Positions 35,176 through 47,123 of a DNA stretch of 64,000 nt are shown here, in pieces. Each line of letters opens with the position of its first letter. Positions within the stretch are counted from its first letter, which is position 1. The stretch comes from Triatoma infestans (Eukaryota; Arthropoda; Insecta; Hemiptera; Reduviidae). Under the pieces are notes generated by a model. That model did not search any database. It saw only the letters and a program-made list of their open reading frames with translations, and was not told where the DNA came from. The position numbers were made by a program, and so were the translations under genes. The stretch is from assembly GCA_011037195.1 (NCBI GenBank), contig JAAEAF010002399.1:62001-126000 (forward strand), written 5' to 3'.

Positions 35176-35929
35176 TGTTACTTACAAGAAAACTGGAAAA
35201 AATTAAAAATTCTTGTGTTTCACCCCAAAAAAATGAATGAAATAATAAGTCAGAGCAATACTGTCTCAATGTCTGCATTTAATTAAGTTAGCCTAGATAC
35301 CGGTAAGAGCATTTTTAAAGCACACTGAGTTCAGCAGAAGCAGTAACATCTGTTTTCCATATCGCTACTAACTGAGCTTGAGCCATATTTTTAATTAATG
35401 GGCAGTTTTCTGGGGCCAAATTAATGATAAATAAGTTAATAATATAATAATCATCCATCTAAATAAAATAAACAGGGTTATTTAGTTACTTTGCCCGCAA
35501 AACCAAACTTTGCGCACCAATTGAGGTTTCACACCATTGCTTAAAACAACATTTATTCAGACGTTTACGATTAGGACAATGGTGGCAACCAATATTTGAG
35601 GTCAGTGTGTGGGATCCGGCTTTATACAAGGACCTTGTACCTTGAGTTAGCAGATAGCTTTTTTCTCCTCCAGTTCGTTATATATCTTCAAAGGCTCACT
35701 TTTGAGTTCTTTGAAGGGGCTAATATCAAGCGATCTTCTTGTCTTTTATAGAAGAGTATAGAATGATTATCTCATTCCATTCAAACTTTCAAGTTTTTTT
35801 TAATGAAATGATTGAGTTTACATTGGATATAGATAGATACATGTTTTGTGGTTTCCCTGAACAAGAAAAATTATTTCAGAGAATGGTCTCTTTCAAACAC
35901 ATACATTCTCTGTTACTCTCTCTTTCTGT
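35176..35929. other. No gene recognised
   Basis: Unassigned AT-rich sequence. The stretch 35540-35720 is less AT-rich but shows no conserved motif. Confidence 0.4.
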
Positions 35930-36475
35930 ATGTGTGTAGTGAGTAAAACAAAATATCTCAAAAACGAAAAATCGCCGCGAACTCAAATTTTATATTCTAT
36001 TTAGATACATCATCGCATTTGCGAATTTACTGAACAATTTTATTTCATTTTTTCGCAATTTTATCGTAAATGTCTCCGATCTTCTTCAAACCTCCCATGT
36101 TATGTAAACATAAATGGCTATAACTTTTATTTGAAAAATTATTCCAAGTAAGTTGATTTTTGGAGAGTTCTTGGTTGCTGCAATGTTTAGCTTTACTCTA
36201 AATGGCACTTCAGTTCTGTCACTTACGTAATATTACCAAATGCATTGCTAGAACTCCAAGTTTGAAAAAAACATCAGTTTACTAGATGTGCGTCTCCAAT
36301 CGATTTTCTTTGTAACTGCACGTTTATAAACTTAACACTTTTATTTGCAACATTTTTTTGGATAAATGTTGATTTTAGGTGTTTAGGTGAGTAGGGTTGA
36401 CACACCTCAGCCTACCTAAATAAACCAACCAATATTCCCGGGATTTGGTAGCATTAATAAGAACAAAATTTGTCA
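35930..36475 (+). mobile_element. HINE-like copy, partial
   Basis: It begins at the GT tract (TGTGTGTAGTGAGT), then AAATATCTCAAAAACGAAAA, TAACTTTTATTTGAA and ACTCCAAGTTTGAAAAAAAC. The right end is missing. Confidence 0.7.
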
Positions 36476-37069
36476 TTAAAAATTGAAATAATTATGATGA
36501 TGGTGGTTCGGTGTTTCTTTGCCAACCTGTCTTCCATTCAGTTGAATTTTAACATTCGACCATGTTTGACGATTTATATAGGTTAGGATAGGAGAATGCA
36601 GCCAGCAGCAAATATAAAGCGTTTCAACCTCATCTCTATATTGCTGGTCTTCATTTTTTTTATCTCTCAATGATCAGAAGTTCTTAGAAGAGAGTCTTTC
36701 AATTGCCTTTTGTTTATGTAATCAGTCCTGAAAAAAAATTGTTCGTACCAAATACATTATTTCTTCAATAATTTTCCCCTCAGTGCATTCTCCTTTGTAA
36801 TCTGGATCATTATTTATTTTAGTTTTATTATAATTAAAATAGGGCGAAACCGAGCATTTCAACTCAAGAATATTCAAAAGCTTTTATTAAGAATTAAGAG
36901 CTGTCAAAAAATACATTAGCGCAAGATTTTTCAGTAAATTTTGTTTACCTATAAATTATAAAACCGAAATTTACATACTAGTTTATTATTCTGAATGAAA
37001 TGGATATTTAAAAAAACTAAACAAAAGTTTAGATTCATTGTTCTCATTTAAATAATTTATTAAAACAAC
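36476..37069. other. No gene recognised
   Basis: AT-rich; no feature supported. Confidence 0.4.
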
Positions 37070-37632
37070 AGGTGTTAAACACTTGCAGGACTGTTTCTTA
37101 CTGCAATTCATACAGTTTTAAATGATAAATTTTCTACTAAGTTCGAAGTTTGATTGTACATTTATTTAGTTGCCGTCAGTATTGTACCTAAACTATAAGG
37201 CACGGCGCTCGGTTATGTGACGTGCCAGCTTCCCTAAAACCCCCTACAATTAATGTTTTCAGGAAAAGTTACAGACAAAATTAATATGTTCTTCTTTTGA
37301 AATGTTACTAGTGTAAAGAAAACCCTTGCTGGTTTGGTTATCGAGAAAATCATGAAAAAGTAAACAAAAAAATTAACACGAAATTTGCATTGCTGAGTTT
37401 CTTCATTTTTGAGCTGCACTATATACTCTATTTGCTTACTATATGTGCACACATACTCATACACACATCAGACACATATTTACATCTTAGCAAACAATAT
37501 GGACAGAGAGATAAAGACCAATTTCTATAAAAAAAAAAAATATTTTTCTAACTCAAGGACATACAACTTTTCCGGTGAAAACTCAAATTCGAAAAATTTG
37601 ACAAGATTGTGCTACTTCCTTTTACAGTAGTA
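37070..37632 (-). mobile_element. HINE-like copy, reversed, internally replaced
   Basis: The reversed right end (GTGTTAAACACTTGCAGGAC then TTTCTTACTGCAATTC) lies at 37072 and the reversed left end (TCCGGTGAAAACTCAAATTC, then TGTGCTACTTCCTTTTACAG) at 37571-37625. The sequence between about 37140 and 37540 does not follow the consensus. Confidence 0.6.
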
Positions 37633-40051
37633 AGACAACATAAATATAGTAATAAAATAAATCCCGTATCCATAACGAATATTAATGCGCTATGAATATA
37701 AACTACTTATTAACTGACAGCCTAGTTACCTGTTAGCAGCGTATTTAGATTGTAATTAAATATTCAGAACGGAACCTATAATACCATCTTATTTTATATA
37801 TTTCCTCTCATACGCCTTCATTTCTATTTTAAAACTTAGAAAAGAATAATAATAATAATGAAAACTTTCACATTTTTCTAAAAGTCTATAATATTTTGGA
37901 TACCTTGCTTTCAAATAATAGGTATGCCAGTGTTTGCATTGTACACTTATTAAAATAACTTTCACTTGAAGTTTCTTGGCCTTAGTAGTGATTTTGTATT
38001 TCTTATTTCTTTCTATGCACTATGCACATTGTATATAGAAACAAATTTCTAGATTCTTCCTATAATTTGATCTAAAATAAGAAAGTAACTAAACTTTTAT
38101 CAAGTCTGGATCAGCCATTTTGAAGAGAAAATTCACGTTTTCCTCTTGTTTCTGTTATTATAATTCTAATTGAGAAATTTTCTTCAAACAATGTTAGTGA
38201 TATAGTGGACATTTTTTTCGCACGCTTCTCAGCCCCGCCAATTAGTATTATAGTGAGACATTCAACGGTACTGTGCCAGATGTTTGTGGTGTATAATGGT
38301 GTAAAGAGCAACCGTAATGAGCTATCAACTACTGGATTGGGCTACCTATTACTGGAATTGGGCCCGAACTTGACAAAGTTTAGCTAATTTTCTTTCAAAG
38401 AATTAAAAAGCAATATATTGTGCAAAGGAAACCACTTATAGGTTATTGTCTTAGATAAATATGGAAAGAGGAGGGGATTATCAGGTATTCGACAGCCATT
38501 GTTACTGGAGTGTGAAATATGTGTGCGACAAGTTATATTTGTTGTGTATAGTTTACTTTGATCGGACATCATGAATTTTGTGTTGTTATTCCGAACGATA
38601 ACTAACAACTATTCTTTGGGAACTACTATATGTCTCTCTGATGTACGTACGTATTCCGGAAATAGTACATAATCGTCTTTAATGCCAGCAATCGTTGCTG
38701 CTATTATTTAAATGTTTCAATTTATTTTCTTGGCACAAATACAATGTCACCAATAGGACAGTTTGTTGAGTTTCTTTCGTGGAACTTCTAAACGATAAAT
38801 ATTATGTGTACAACAAACACATTGAACATATTACAACTTTTCATTTTTACTGTGTTGGTGATGTTTATCGTTTGTTTGTATGTTTGTGCAAATTGGTGAG
38901 TTTCGCCAAAAAAAAAAGGGATGTAAAATTGCCTACGTTTCGTTTTGTTATATTTTATATCTTTTTCAATGCCTATAAAAATTTCTAAACTACTCAACAG
39001 AACAGAAAACTATTCAAATACATACATAATAATTAATATAAAATATATATTTAAAATAAAATAATTATAACAATTGAAAAACGGAGACAAAAAATGTTTT
39101 TGTGTAATAATGTATTTGTGAAAAGTGAATGTGAAATTGCTAGTAGTTTATAGGTGTGACGTGTTGAAGGGTGGCCAGATGTAGGTAGGTGCCCTATATG
39201 AAGAAGGGTTGTGAGGATGCCAAACTGTATATTTATTAGGGACGTTAGAAAATTTTATTTTTGTGAGTATTTAAATTTTAATAAATATTGAAGAGTTTAT
39301 TGGTATTTTTGAAATTGATAACAATATCTTCTTTTTTTTAAGTATGATACCTTAAATAAGTTACATTTTATCCTATTTTTTTACAATCACTAAAATTTTA
39401 ACATTATTAAAAATTAATTTATACGTTTTTTTTTTATTTTTTTTATCTAAGTGGTGTTTAGTTTGTGCAGTATTTGTGTCTTACAGTGTGTTGGCTTTAC
39501 AATAATATTCATGTGGACAAATTGTTATTTTTGAGATTGGCCAAAGTAAGTTTCAAGACATTGTCAATAGTCACTTTTGTATATCAGTTTAGAATAGTGG
39601 AGTTTTGGTGTGTAATCTTTTAGTTTAGAATGTGAAGTTGAGAGTGTTGTTGGTTTTATGTGCTAAAGTTATGTTATATTCTTTAAATATTTTTTATTAA
39701 TTTTTAAGATGGAAAGATTTTGATGTAAGGAAAAGATATATTTCAGAAATGTTGAAATTTTAGTGACTGAAGAATATTGGATAAAACACAACTTTGTTGA
39801 GACGAAACATGATAATCTTATCATTTTCAGAAATGATACCAATAAACTCTCCAATATTTAGTACAAATTAATTAAAAAAAAAAATCCTATTTTCGTCAAG
39901 TATTCTCATCTATCTGTAGTCTTATCGCTTTAATTTGGGATATTTTTGAGAGAAATTGCTTCCTCGATAAGTCTGGGCCAGTGCTAATTCAAAATATTAA
40001 ATTTTACGATTCTATTTAATAAATATAAATAGTAAGAACAAGTTTAAAAAT
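37633..40051. other. 2.4 kb with almost no recognisable repeats
   Basis: Apart from a short reversed HINE-like scrap near 38113-38190 (AAGAGAAAATTCACGTTTTC), this long AT-rich stretch shows no repeat family, exon or RNA gene. Its relative freedom from the dominant repeat is notable in this neighbourhood. Confidence 0.45.
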
Positions 40052-40062
40052 AATAAGTTTGA

Positions 40063-40294
40063 TGGAAGGGATTAGCTAATGGTTAGCGTACTGGACTTGC
40101 ATGCGGAGGTCCCAACTTCGAAAATAGTTGTGCTATACTTAAATTTTCACTCCCTAGGAGCCCTTACAGCTCATTGTCCGGTGATGGACATTGTTGTCTG
40201 TAACAAGAGAACACTGTCAGGAGACCGGCGATACACTGAGAGGGCTACAGGCGCCAATGACCATAGATGTTGACGCGCCTTAAATTTAACTTCA
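40063..40294 (+). mobile_element. SINE family 2 copy with target-site duplication
   Basis: Head GGATTAGCTAATGGTTAGCG (A-box region), decayed B box near 40108-40120, body TAGGAGCCCTTACAGCTCA, tail GACGCGCCTTAAATTTAA. It is flanked by AATAAGTTTGA at 40052-40062 and 40295-40305, an exact 11-bp duplication. The flanking word belongs to a HINE-like copy, so the SINE landed in or beside that element. Confidence 0.85.
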
Positions 40295-40556
40295 AATAAG
40301 TTTGAAGAAAATCTTTTCACTTTGAAGTGCGTTTCTACAAAATGGATTTTTCAGTTTTATGCATTGTTTTTCCTGAAGTGATTTTAAAAGTTCTGGGCAA
40401 GTTAAGCTTTTAGGCTGAATGTCAGAAGCCTCATGTACTATCTGGTCGGATTAAAGGAACTGAGCGTTTGATAAAAATTACGATTTAAAGAAACTTTGTG
40501 CACCAGACTTGGGAGAATTGTTGTAGAGAAAGACATTAAGTTTTCATACTAGATTT
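40295..40556 (+). repeat. HINE-like fragment
   Basis: AAGTTTGAAGAAAATC...GAAGTGCGTTTCTAC resembles the start of an internal unit; TTGTAGAGAAAGACATTAAG then ACTAGATTTTG is a decayed right end. Confidence 0.45.
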
Positions 40557-40884
40557 TGTTCCAATCAAGGAACATGATATTATTCTTCGAAGTTTGTGAT
40601 AGTATTTTAAATTGTTCGCATACTTATGCAATATGTTGTAAGATTCAACTAGTGTTTCTCCATACAACTTATGTCTGTGGAGTAGTGTCCTGGCTTGAAG
40701 CTTGTGTTGCTTATTGTTAACCACTCATTTATTTCCTTGCAATTTACCTTCTCTCTTTTTTTTTTTCTTTTGTTATTGTAGTATTAATAAAATCCTGACA
40801 TCTTCTCTTTGAGTCTAACATGGAAGAGTTACGTTGAAACTAGAATCAGAACTTTATTTTGTTGATATATTTTCCAAACTCTCT

Positions 40885-41320
40885 ATACAAGAGTCATTCA
40901 ATAAATACAGAGACAGAGAGCTAATAAACCAAAGAATATCTATATAATAATAACGGTACTTTCAGTGTCATATGTTGGTAGCCCTGTCATATCAGTTTAA
41001 ATCAGCTGTTTAACCTTTGTTCACTATTACATTAACTTCTTCTATAACTCTTTCATTGATGGAAGAACAGCATACAGGGATATACGATGTCTAACTACTA
41101 ATGGAGAGAAACCATGCCTGCTGCTGAATGCTAGGCTAAACGGTGGAAATTGTATGAATCGTGCAAATGGGCTGATCAGTTCAAAAATAGCCGAACAAGT
41201 GTGTCTGATTACAACAGGCGGAACGATCTAGTTTTGGGAAAGACAGCATAATACTATCCACTGTTGATAAAACAGTGTGATAACAAAGACTTGCACAGAG
41301 CAAAATCAGTTTAAACAATC
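40885..41320 (+). pseudogene. mariner transposase N-terminal remnant
   Basis: One frame around 41136-41250 reads KRWKLYESCKWADQFKNSR then TSVSDYNRR. It matches the second DNA-binding half of mariner transposases ('W...Fk.GRtSv.D..R.GRP'). The upstream ATTCAATAAATACAGAGACA (40897-40916) resembles a mariner-type terminal region. It is frame-shifted, and the catalytic domain is absent. Confidence 0.5.
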
Positions 41321-41630
41321 CTTAGGAAATGTGTCGAAAAATAGGTGCATTATTTTGTGATTCATTTGTTACTCCACTCTAAAACTGTTACGCCTCTAAA
41401 AATAAAACTGAAACTGAAAAACTAAAACTGCCTCTTTACTTATTGAATTCAGTTCGTATATATTTGCCTATGATGATATCTCTTCATCCCTCATGTTTCC
41501 CCTCAAATGTTAAATTTGTCTTGTAACGTATATTACTTGAATTAAGAATTAAGAGACACCATTTAAAATATTATGAAATGATTATAGCCAAAATCTTCCA
41601 AGCCAATTCGATGTTATTTGCCTTAGTATT

Positions 41631-42210
41631 ATAAGAGGAAGTATTGCACTTGTAATAGATTTTCGAAATTTAGTTTTCACAAGAAATACACGTTTTCAGA
41701 TCTCCTGAGCGTCTATGTGTGTGTGTCTGTCAAACTGTCTGTGTTTAAACGCAATACCGCAAAAAGTTCAAAGTTGATATTTTGTCTAGTTGCCCGACAA
41801 TAAGGTTTTGGCCAAAATCGGTCATCCAGAAGTTCCATTTTATCGAATGAATTTTTTTTTTTACGATTTCTCGACAATTGTCTCGCAAGTGTCACTTTAC
41901 TAAAAAGTTTTTTTTAGTTTTTTGCAATTTTCTATAAAAAGAGCAGTTTCTTTAGACTCTGTGCACTAGCTAAATCTGTATAGATCTTTCACTTTTATTT
42001 GAAACATTTTCTCGGGAATTTTAGAAGGGTTCTGGACGATCTAGGAGCCTTAGTTTATTTATTACCTTTAGTCTTTAAAATGTCGTTGTTTTTTTTCATA
42101 TAGTTTTGGTTTTATAATATTAAATTCAATATTAAACATTTAGTAAAAATACCAAGATTGAAAAAAATAAGTCAGTTATAACTGAAATTGCAGTAAGAGT
42201 GTTTCAAACC
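41631..42210 (+). mobile_element. HINE-like copy, both ends
   Basis: Left end TATAAGAGGAAGTATTGCAC, AAATACACGTTTTCAGATCT, GTGTGTGTGTCTGTC tract, CACTTTTATTTGAAACATTT, right end TTGCAGTAAGAGTGTTTCAA (with the AAGTCGTGTG part deleted). Confidence 0.75.
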
Positions 42211-42793
42211 AGAGACTTTTTCATACTTGGTATCATTGAATAATAACGATTACTATTAGTAAATGAAAATTTTAGCTTATTATTTATTGGATTAAATATT
42301 TGTAAAAATATATTTAAAGGCTGTGAAATTTGTAGAGTTAAATTTATTTTATTTATAATTAACTTTCTAAAAGAAGAAAATGGCTATCTTTGTAAACATT
42401 ATTTATTACTTTACTTTCAAAGATAAAAAATTACTTGCATTTGGCTTATTGTTCGGTGATCGCTTGCAATGTTGTACACTCGTATAAAATTACTATTATT
42501 ATTTTTACAATTACACTTCACATTTTCAAAGTAATTTCCGTAGATTTATTTTACTTCCTTTCTTATACACTTGAATAGATTTAGTCAATTTTTAATTTTT
42601 ATTTAATAATATTGAATCATCGGAAATAATAATATTTTATTGCATAATGTTAAAAAACATAATTTAACCTTGAAAACATAAAGAAAAACACTAATTCTCT
42701 GATTACTAATTATTTTTATTAATTATGATATTTTTCATAGACAATTAATTAGTATTAGTATCTTTTAAAATCTAAAAGCTAAAAAAAAAAATA
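42211..42793. other. No gene recognised
   Basis: Very AT-rich spacer between HINE-like copies; nothing recognised. Confidence 0.4.
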
Positions 42794-43740
42794 TCTGGTA
42801 TGAAACTCTCACACAACTTTCTCTTACTCCAGTTCTCAAAATTATAATTGACAAATTTTATAGGTAGTGTACCAAATTTAATGAAATTCTTCGCAATCTG
42901 AAAAACTGTCAAGTAAAGCGCACTTCCGGTTTACTATTTTTCTTGAACCTCGGAATTTTGGCCATCTATTTATTTCTAATTAATTTTGTTTGGATGATAG
43001 AATTGTATAATCAACTATGCACTTTAGAGAAAAACATAACCCCACCCCTCCTCCAAAAGTGCCCTCAAATGAATTTTCCCAGAGAAATGTTTTAATGTTT
43101 GTATGTTTAGTTTTTATATAGGAAGTTTCAAGAAAATCGTCGGAGACATTTTTGTTAAAATCGCGAAAATGTGAAAAAATCATTTAGTAACGTGGTAATG
43201 TAAACGCACTTCCGGCTATCCGATTTTTTGAAACTCGGAATTTAATCAACATATTCAATTCTAATGAACATTGTTTAGATGATAGAATTGTTTAATAAAC
43301 TGAAATAACACTTTAGATGAAAACCTAACCCACCCCTCCCCCATAACTGCCCTTAAATGAATTTTCCAAGAGAAACATTTTAAATAAAAGTTGTAGCTCA
43401 TTGTATGTTTAGTTGGTGTACATAGTTTGAAGAAAATCGTCGGACCCATTTTTGAGAAAAACGCATAAACGTAAAAAAAAAACAAGTAAAGTGGTACTTC
43501 CGGTTGAGGAATTTTGACAGATGACCCACTGTCAGATGCCATGGTGATACCTAAACGGAATATCAAGTTTCAACTTTCTAAGTTTTTCGTTTTTGAGCTA
43601 TGCTCTTCACACACACACACACACAAACCATTTTCTAAAAACCACTTTTTTGGATTCAGGGGACCTCAAAACGGATATTTCCGATGAAAACTCGATATTG
43701 AAAATTTGACACGATTACAATACTTTCTCTTACTAGGAGT
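42794..43740 (-). mobile_element. HINE-like copy, full length, reversed (tandem pair, first)
   Basis: It starts TCTGGTATGAAACTCTCACA and ends TACTTTCTCTTACTAGGAGT. Inside are two successive units of about 285 bp (about 42930-43215 and 43216-43504), each running from a GAAACTCGGAATTT-type block to CGCACTTCCGG/GTACTTCCGG. A (CA)n tract lies at 43609-43626, then CAGGGGACCTCAAAACGG. Confidence 0.9.
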
Positions 43741-43797
43741 TTGATTAACTATAAATCAAATTTGTTTTGTTCCATTAATTGTCTAATCAAAAAAAAA

Positions 43798-44720
43798 CTT
43801 TCACACAACTTTACTCCACTCTTCAAAATTGTAATTGACACATTTTATAGTAAGTTTAACAAATTTAATGAAATTCTTCGGTGTTTTTTATGGAAAAAAT
43901 CGCGAAAACTGAAAAAACTATTTAGTAAAAACACACTTCCGATTTACTAATTTTCTTAAAACTCGAAATTTTGGTAATCTATTTATTTCTAATTAATTTT
44001 GTCTAGGTGGTAGAATTGTATAATCAACTAACATAGCACTTTAGAGGCAAACATAACCCTACCCCCATTCCAAAAGCCCCCTTAAATGAGTTTACCCGAA
44101 GAAATGTATCAATAAAAGTTGTAGCTCTTTAGGTGTGCACACAGCTTAAAGAAAATCGTTTGAGTCGTTAAAAAAAAAAATACTGAAGAATCCTTTTAGT
44201 AAAAACTCCCGGTCATACGATTTTCTTCAAACTCGGAATTGCCACAACATCTTTAATCTAATTAATATTGTTTAGATAATAGAATTGTGTAATAAACTGA
44301 AATAGCCCTTTAGAGCAAAACTAACTCCTCTCCTCCTTAAAAGTGCCTTTAAATGCTTTTCCTGGAGAAATGTTTCAAATAAAAATTGAGGACCTTTGTG
44401 TGTGTTTAGTTGATATATCAAGTTTAAAGAAAATCGTTGGAGCCATTTTGGAGAAAATAGCAAAAAAGTGGAAAAAAAACATTCAGTACGTGGTACTTCC
44501 GTTTGTATTGACAGATAAGGTACTTCAGATCCCATGGTGATACCTAAACGGAATATCAAGTTTGAACTTTCTGCGATTTTTGATCTTGCTGTTCACATAC
44601 ACAGAGATCATTTTATCACAAATACTTTTTTGGACTCAGGGGACCTCAAAACGGATATTTCCGGTGAAAACTCAATATCAAAATTTGTCACGATTACAAT
44701 ACTTCCTCTTACTAGGAGTA
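43798..44720 (-). mobile_element. HINE-like copy, full length, reversed (tandem pair, second)
   Basis: Same orientation and architecture as the copy ending at 43740, 57 bp away: CTTTCACACAACTTTACTCC at one end, ATACTTCCTCTTACTAGGAG at the other, two internal units and the GGGGACCTCAAAACGGATAT block. The (CA)n tract is reduced to CACATACACAGA. Confidence 0.9.
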
Positions 44721-44789
44721 GAGAAAGTAATTAGACTTTCTAATATCAAGTTGTTTTACTATCTTCTATTGATAATATGAAGGATTACT

Positions 44790-45420
44790 GGGATTTCAAA
44801 GTTTCGAAATTGAGTTTTCATGGAAATTAATGTTTAAAGATTCTCCGAGTATACGAACAAAAAAATTTCTAACGAGCGGTCCCTGAGTGTGTGTATGTGT
44901 GTGTGTGTGAGTGTGTGTGTAAGAGTGAACACACAAAAACGTGAACAAAATATCTGAAAAACGAAAATCCGCAGGAAACTGAACTTAATATTCCGTTTAC
45001 ATACTACTACATCTGGCATGAAGATTTCGGGCAAAATCCATCCACCATAGTGTGCGAGTTTACTGAATTTTTTTCGTCTGTAGAGATTTTCTTTAAACTT
45101 CGTATGCCATCTATCACTTTTATTTGTAACATTTTCCTTGAAAAATTGATTTTTGGAGAACATTAACAAACGTTCCTCTAAAGTACCACTCATTACAATG
45201 TATGCAATATATCTGGGAGTCTGTCAGTTAGGTTTAAAATTAAAGCTTTGCTGGTAGTTACAGATAGCGCTCCACTGGACTACAATTCAACTTACTTCTA
45301 TGTTAGGTCAAATGAATAAAATATAAGGGTAAAGAAAATTTAGTTTATATGCAATGGTATAAACAACAGCAGCAAGCCGTGTAAGCAGCACTTGTAGAGA
45401 AAGTCGTGTGAGTGTTTCGA
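44790..45420 (+). mobile_element. HINE-like copy (second subfamily)
   Basis: Left part GTTTCGAAATTGAGTTTTCA, an interrupted (GT)n tract at 44888-44922, AAATATCTGAAAAACGAAAA, a CTCCACTGGACTACAATTCA block shared with the copies at 31499, 50359 and 57940, and right end AGAGAAAGTCGTGTGAGTGT. The start palindrome is lost. Confidence 0.8.
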
Positions 45421-45466
45421 TTCGCACCTGATACATGTTACTAAGCCCCTGAGTAAGAAAGACAGA

Positions 45467-46075
45467 TCTGGTATGAAACCGTCACACCACTTTCTCTCTT
45501 AATACAGTTATATATAAAATGACAAATTTTCTTTAAATTTCAAATTTTGCTCATTTGTCCCGACATAAATATACAGGTGGTGGGGTGAGGGCAAGTGGCA
45601 CCCTACCATAGAGGCAGGTAGAGGATGATTGCATTGTACACAGCCACTAAACAACAAACATATTCGAATTTGAACGTATCACATTCCTCACAACCTCCCA
45701 ACAAACAATTTTTTTTTGAAAAATATTTCAAAAAAATTATACATTCCTATCTATGCAGCAAGCATTCCATGTTTAATGAAAATAGTTGCAACCGTTTCGA
45801 GAAAATTCCAAACAACACAAAATCCTATTCAATAAAATTGCACTTCCCGTTAATCGATTTCCTTCAAATTTGGAATTCTATCAATGCTTCTAATATGTAG
45901 AACCATGTGTATGAACCATACTGAAGTGGTTCTTTAGAGGAATACATAATGCTCCTGTTCCCCAGAACCTCCCAGAAATCATAGGTATTTCTGTTCATAG
46001 GATTAGTATGTATACGAAGTTTAAAGAAAATCCTTGGAGCCATTTTCGAAAAAATACAATGTAGTCATATGAGAA
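45467..46075 (-). mobile_element. HINE-like copy, reversed (left arm of a foldback unit)
   Basis: It begins TCTGGTATGAAACCGTCACA and carries the reversed second-subfamily blocks (GGTGGTGGGGTGAGGGC, GCACTTCCCGTTAATCGATT). The left terminus is replaced by the inverted right end of the next fragment. Confidence 0.75.
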
Positions 46076-46268
46076 GGTAAAATACGCCCTACACTCTACA
46101 ATCTCCATCATCTTTACATATGTGTAATGTGTGTATATATGTGTAATGTGTGTATATATGTGTAATGTGTATGTGTATATGTAAAAGATTTCACATTTGA
46201 AGAAAATTCCAATTACAATTCTGTAATAATTGGTGTTAGAGAAGGTCGTGCCGTTTCATACCAGCTTT
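46076..46268 (+). repeat. HINE-like right-end segment (right arm of a foldback unit)
   Basis: It ends GTTAGAGAAGGTCGTGCCGT then TTCATACCAGC and a T-run, inverted relative to 45467. With the preceding copy it makes an 800-bp unit with about 28-bp imperfect inverted ends. Confidence 0.65.
46121..46177 (+). repeat. 19-bp minisatellite, three units
   Basis: TGTGTAATGTGTGTATATA occurs twice exactly (46121-46139, 46140-46158), followed by a variant unit (46159-46177). It sits at the position usually occupied by unique sequence of the second HINE-like subfamily. Confidence 0.85.
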
Positions 46269-46299
46269 TTTTATTTATTTATTTATTTATTTATTTAGG
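46268..46299 (+). repeat. (TTTA)n microsatellite
   Basis: About seven TTTA units directly after the T-run at the HINE-like right end. Confidence 0.9.
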
Positions 46300-47123
46300 G
46301 AATTCCATGTAATTTCAGTTTGCTGGAAATTCTATTTAAAAAGTTGATCACGAGAGGCAGTGCTTCCTCTTATGGCAGTGAGAGAAGTTAGAAAGACGTC
46401 TGCTTTTTACACCAGTTTTTTTTAAACTTTTATATAGATTCTGAAGGTTGAAGTTATATTAATTATAGGAGTAGTATATTTCTTAGTAACCTACGATAAA
46501 GAATAAGTTCTCAAAGGTTATATGTTTCTAAATTAAATTTCCGTTTTTAAATGTGGAGGAATTTAGAGAATTCTGTCATATCTTTTCAAATAAAATCTAC
46601 TTCACCTTTTTAAATTTTCATGGCATACCTGGTAATACTTATAAAAGATTCTGTGCTATGAATGATTCTTTGTTTCATTTGGTACTGATCAAACTGATGT
46701 AAATTCTGCCTACTAATACATCAATTTGGTTTCTGGAAGACTTAAACAATTTGTTTATTATTAAAAGTATGACCATTCCATAAGAAAAGTATGACCTTTA
46801 TAATGTAATGTAACAAGTTGTTAACTTTGTGTGAAAGCTGTACCTGTTCAGTTCGAACTGAGGAAGTTTTTTAGAAGGTCATTTTGTAATAATAATTCTT
46901 GTTTTTTTTTTGCTATTCTCATTCTCACTCTCTCTTACTCTCGAAAACAAACTAATTTTAAGTTTATAAATAATCTCTTGTTACTGAAGAAGATGAAAAA
47001 AGATAATCCATTCTATTAGTTTTCTGTCCAGTTACTAGATGGTGTTGATATCTTGAAATCTTTTCATTGTTTTGCTTGGCCACAGTCTCATGTTTTTTTT
47101 TTTAGAGCCTATTTTAGTTTTTA
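46300..47123. other. No gene recognised
   Basis: Short HINE-like scraps (GCTTCCTCTTATGGCAGTGA near 46362) in otherwise unassigned AT-rich sequence. Confidence 0.4.

Noticed and set aside
35561..35600. Possible 40-bp micro-exon after TTTATTCAG with a GTCAGT donor
   Set aside because: Its frame does not fit the phase 0 donor at 28521, and the upstream stretch lacks a polypyrimidine tract.
43261..43566. 101-codon minus-strand frame, with similar frames at 44272-44559 and 51588-51836
   Set aside because: These frames recur only because they lie at the same place in HINE-like copies. They are not conserved in phase across copies and start at different points, so the element is judged non-coding.
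46121..46177. CRISPR-like array
   Set aside because: Three contiguous 19-bp units without spacers are a minisatellite, and the genome is clearly eukaryotic.
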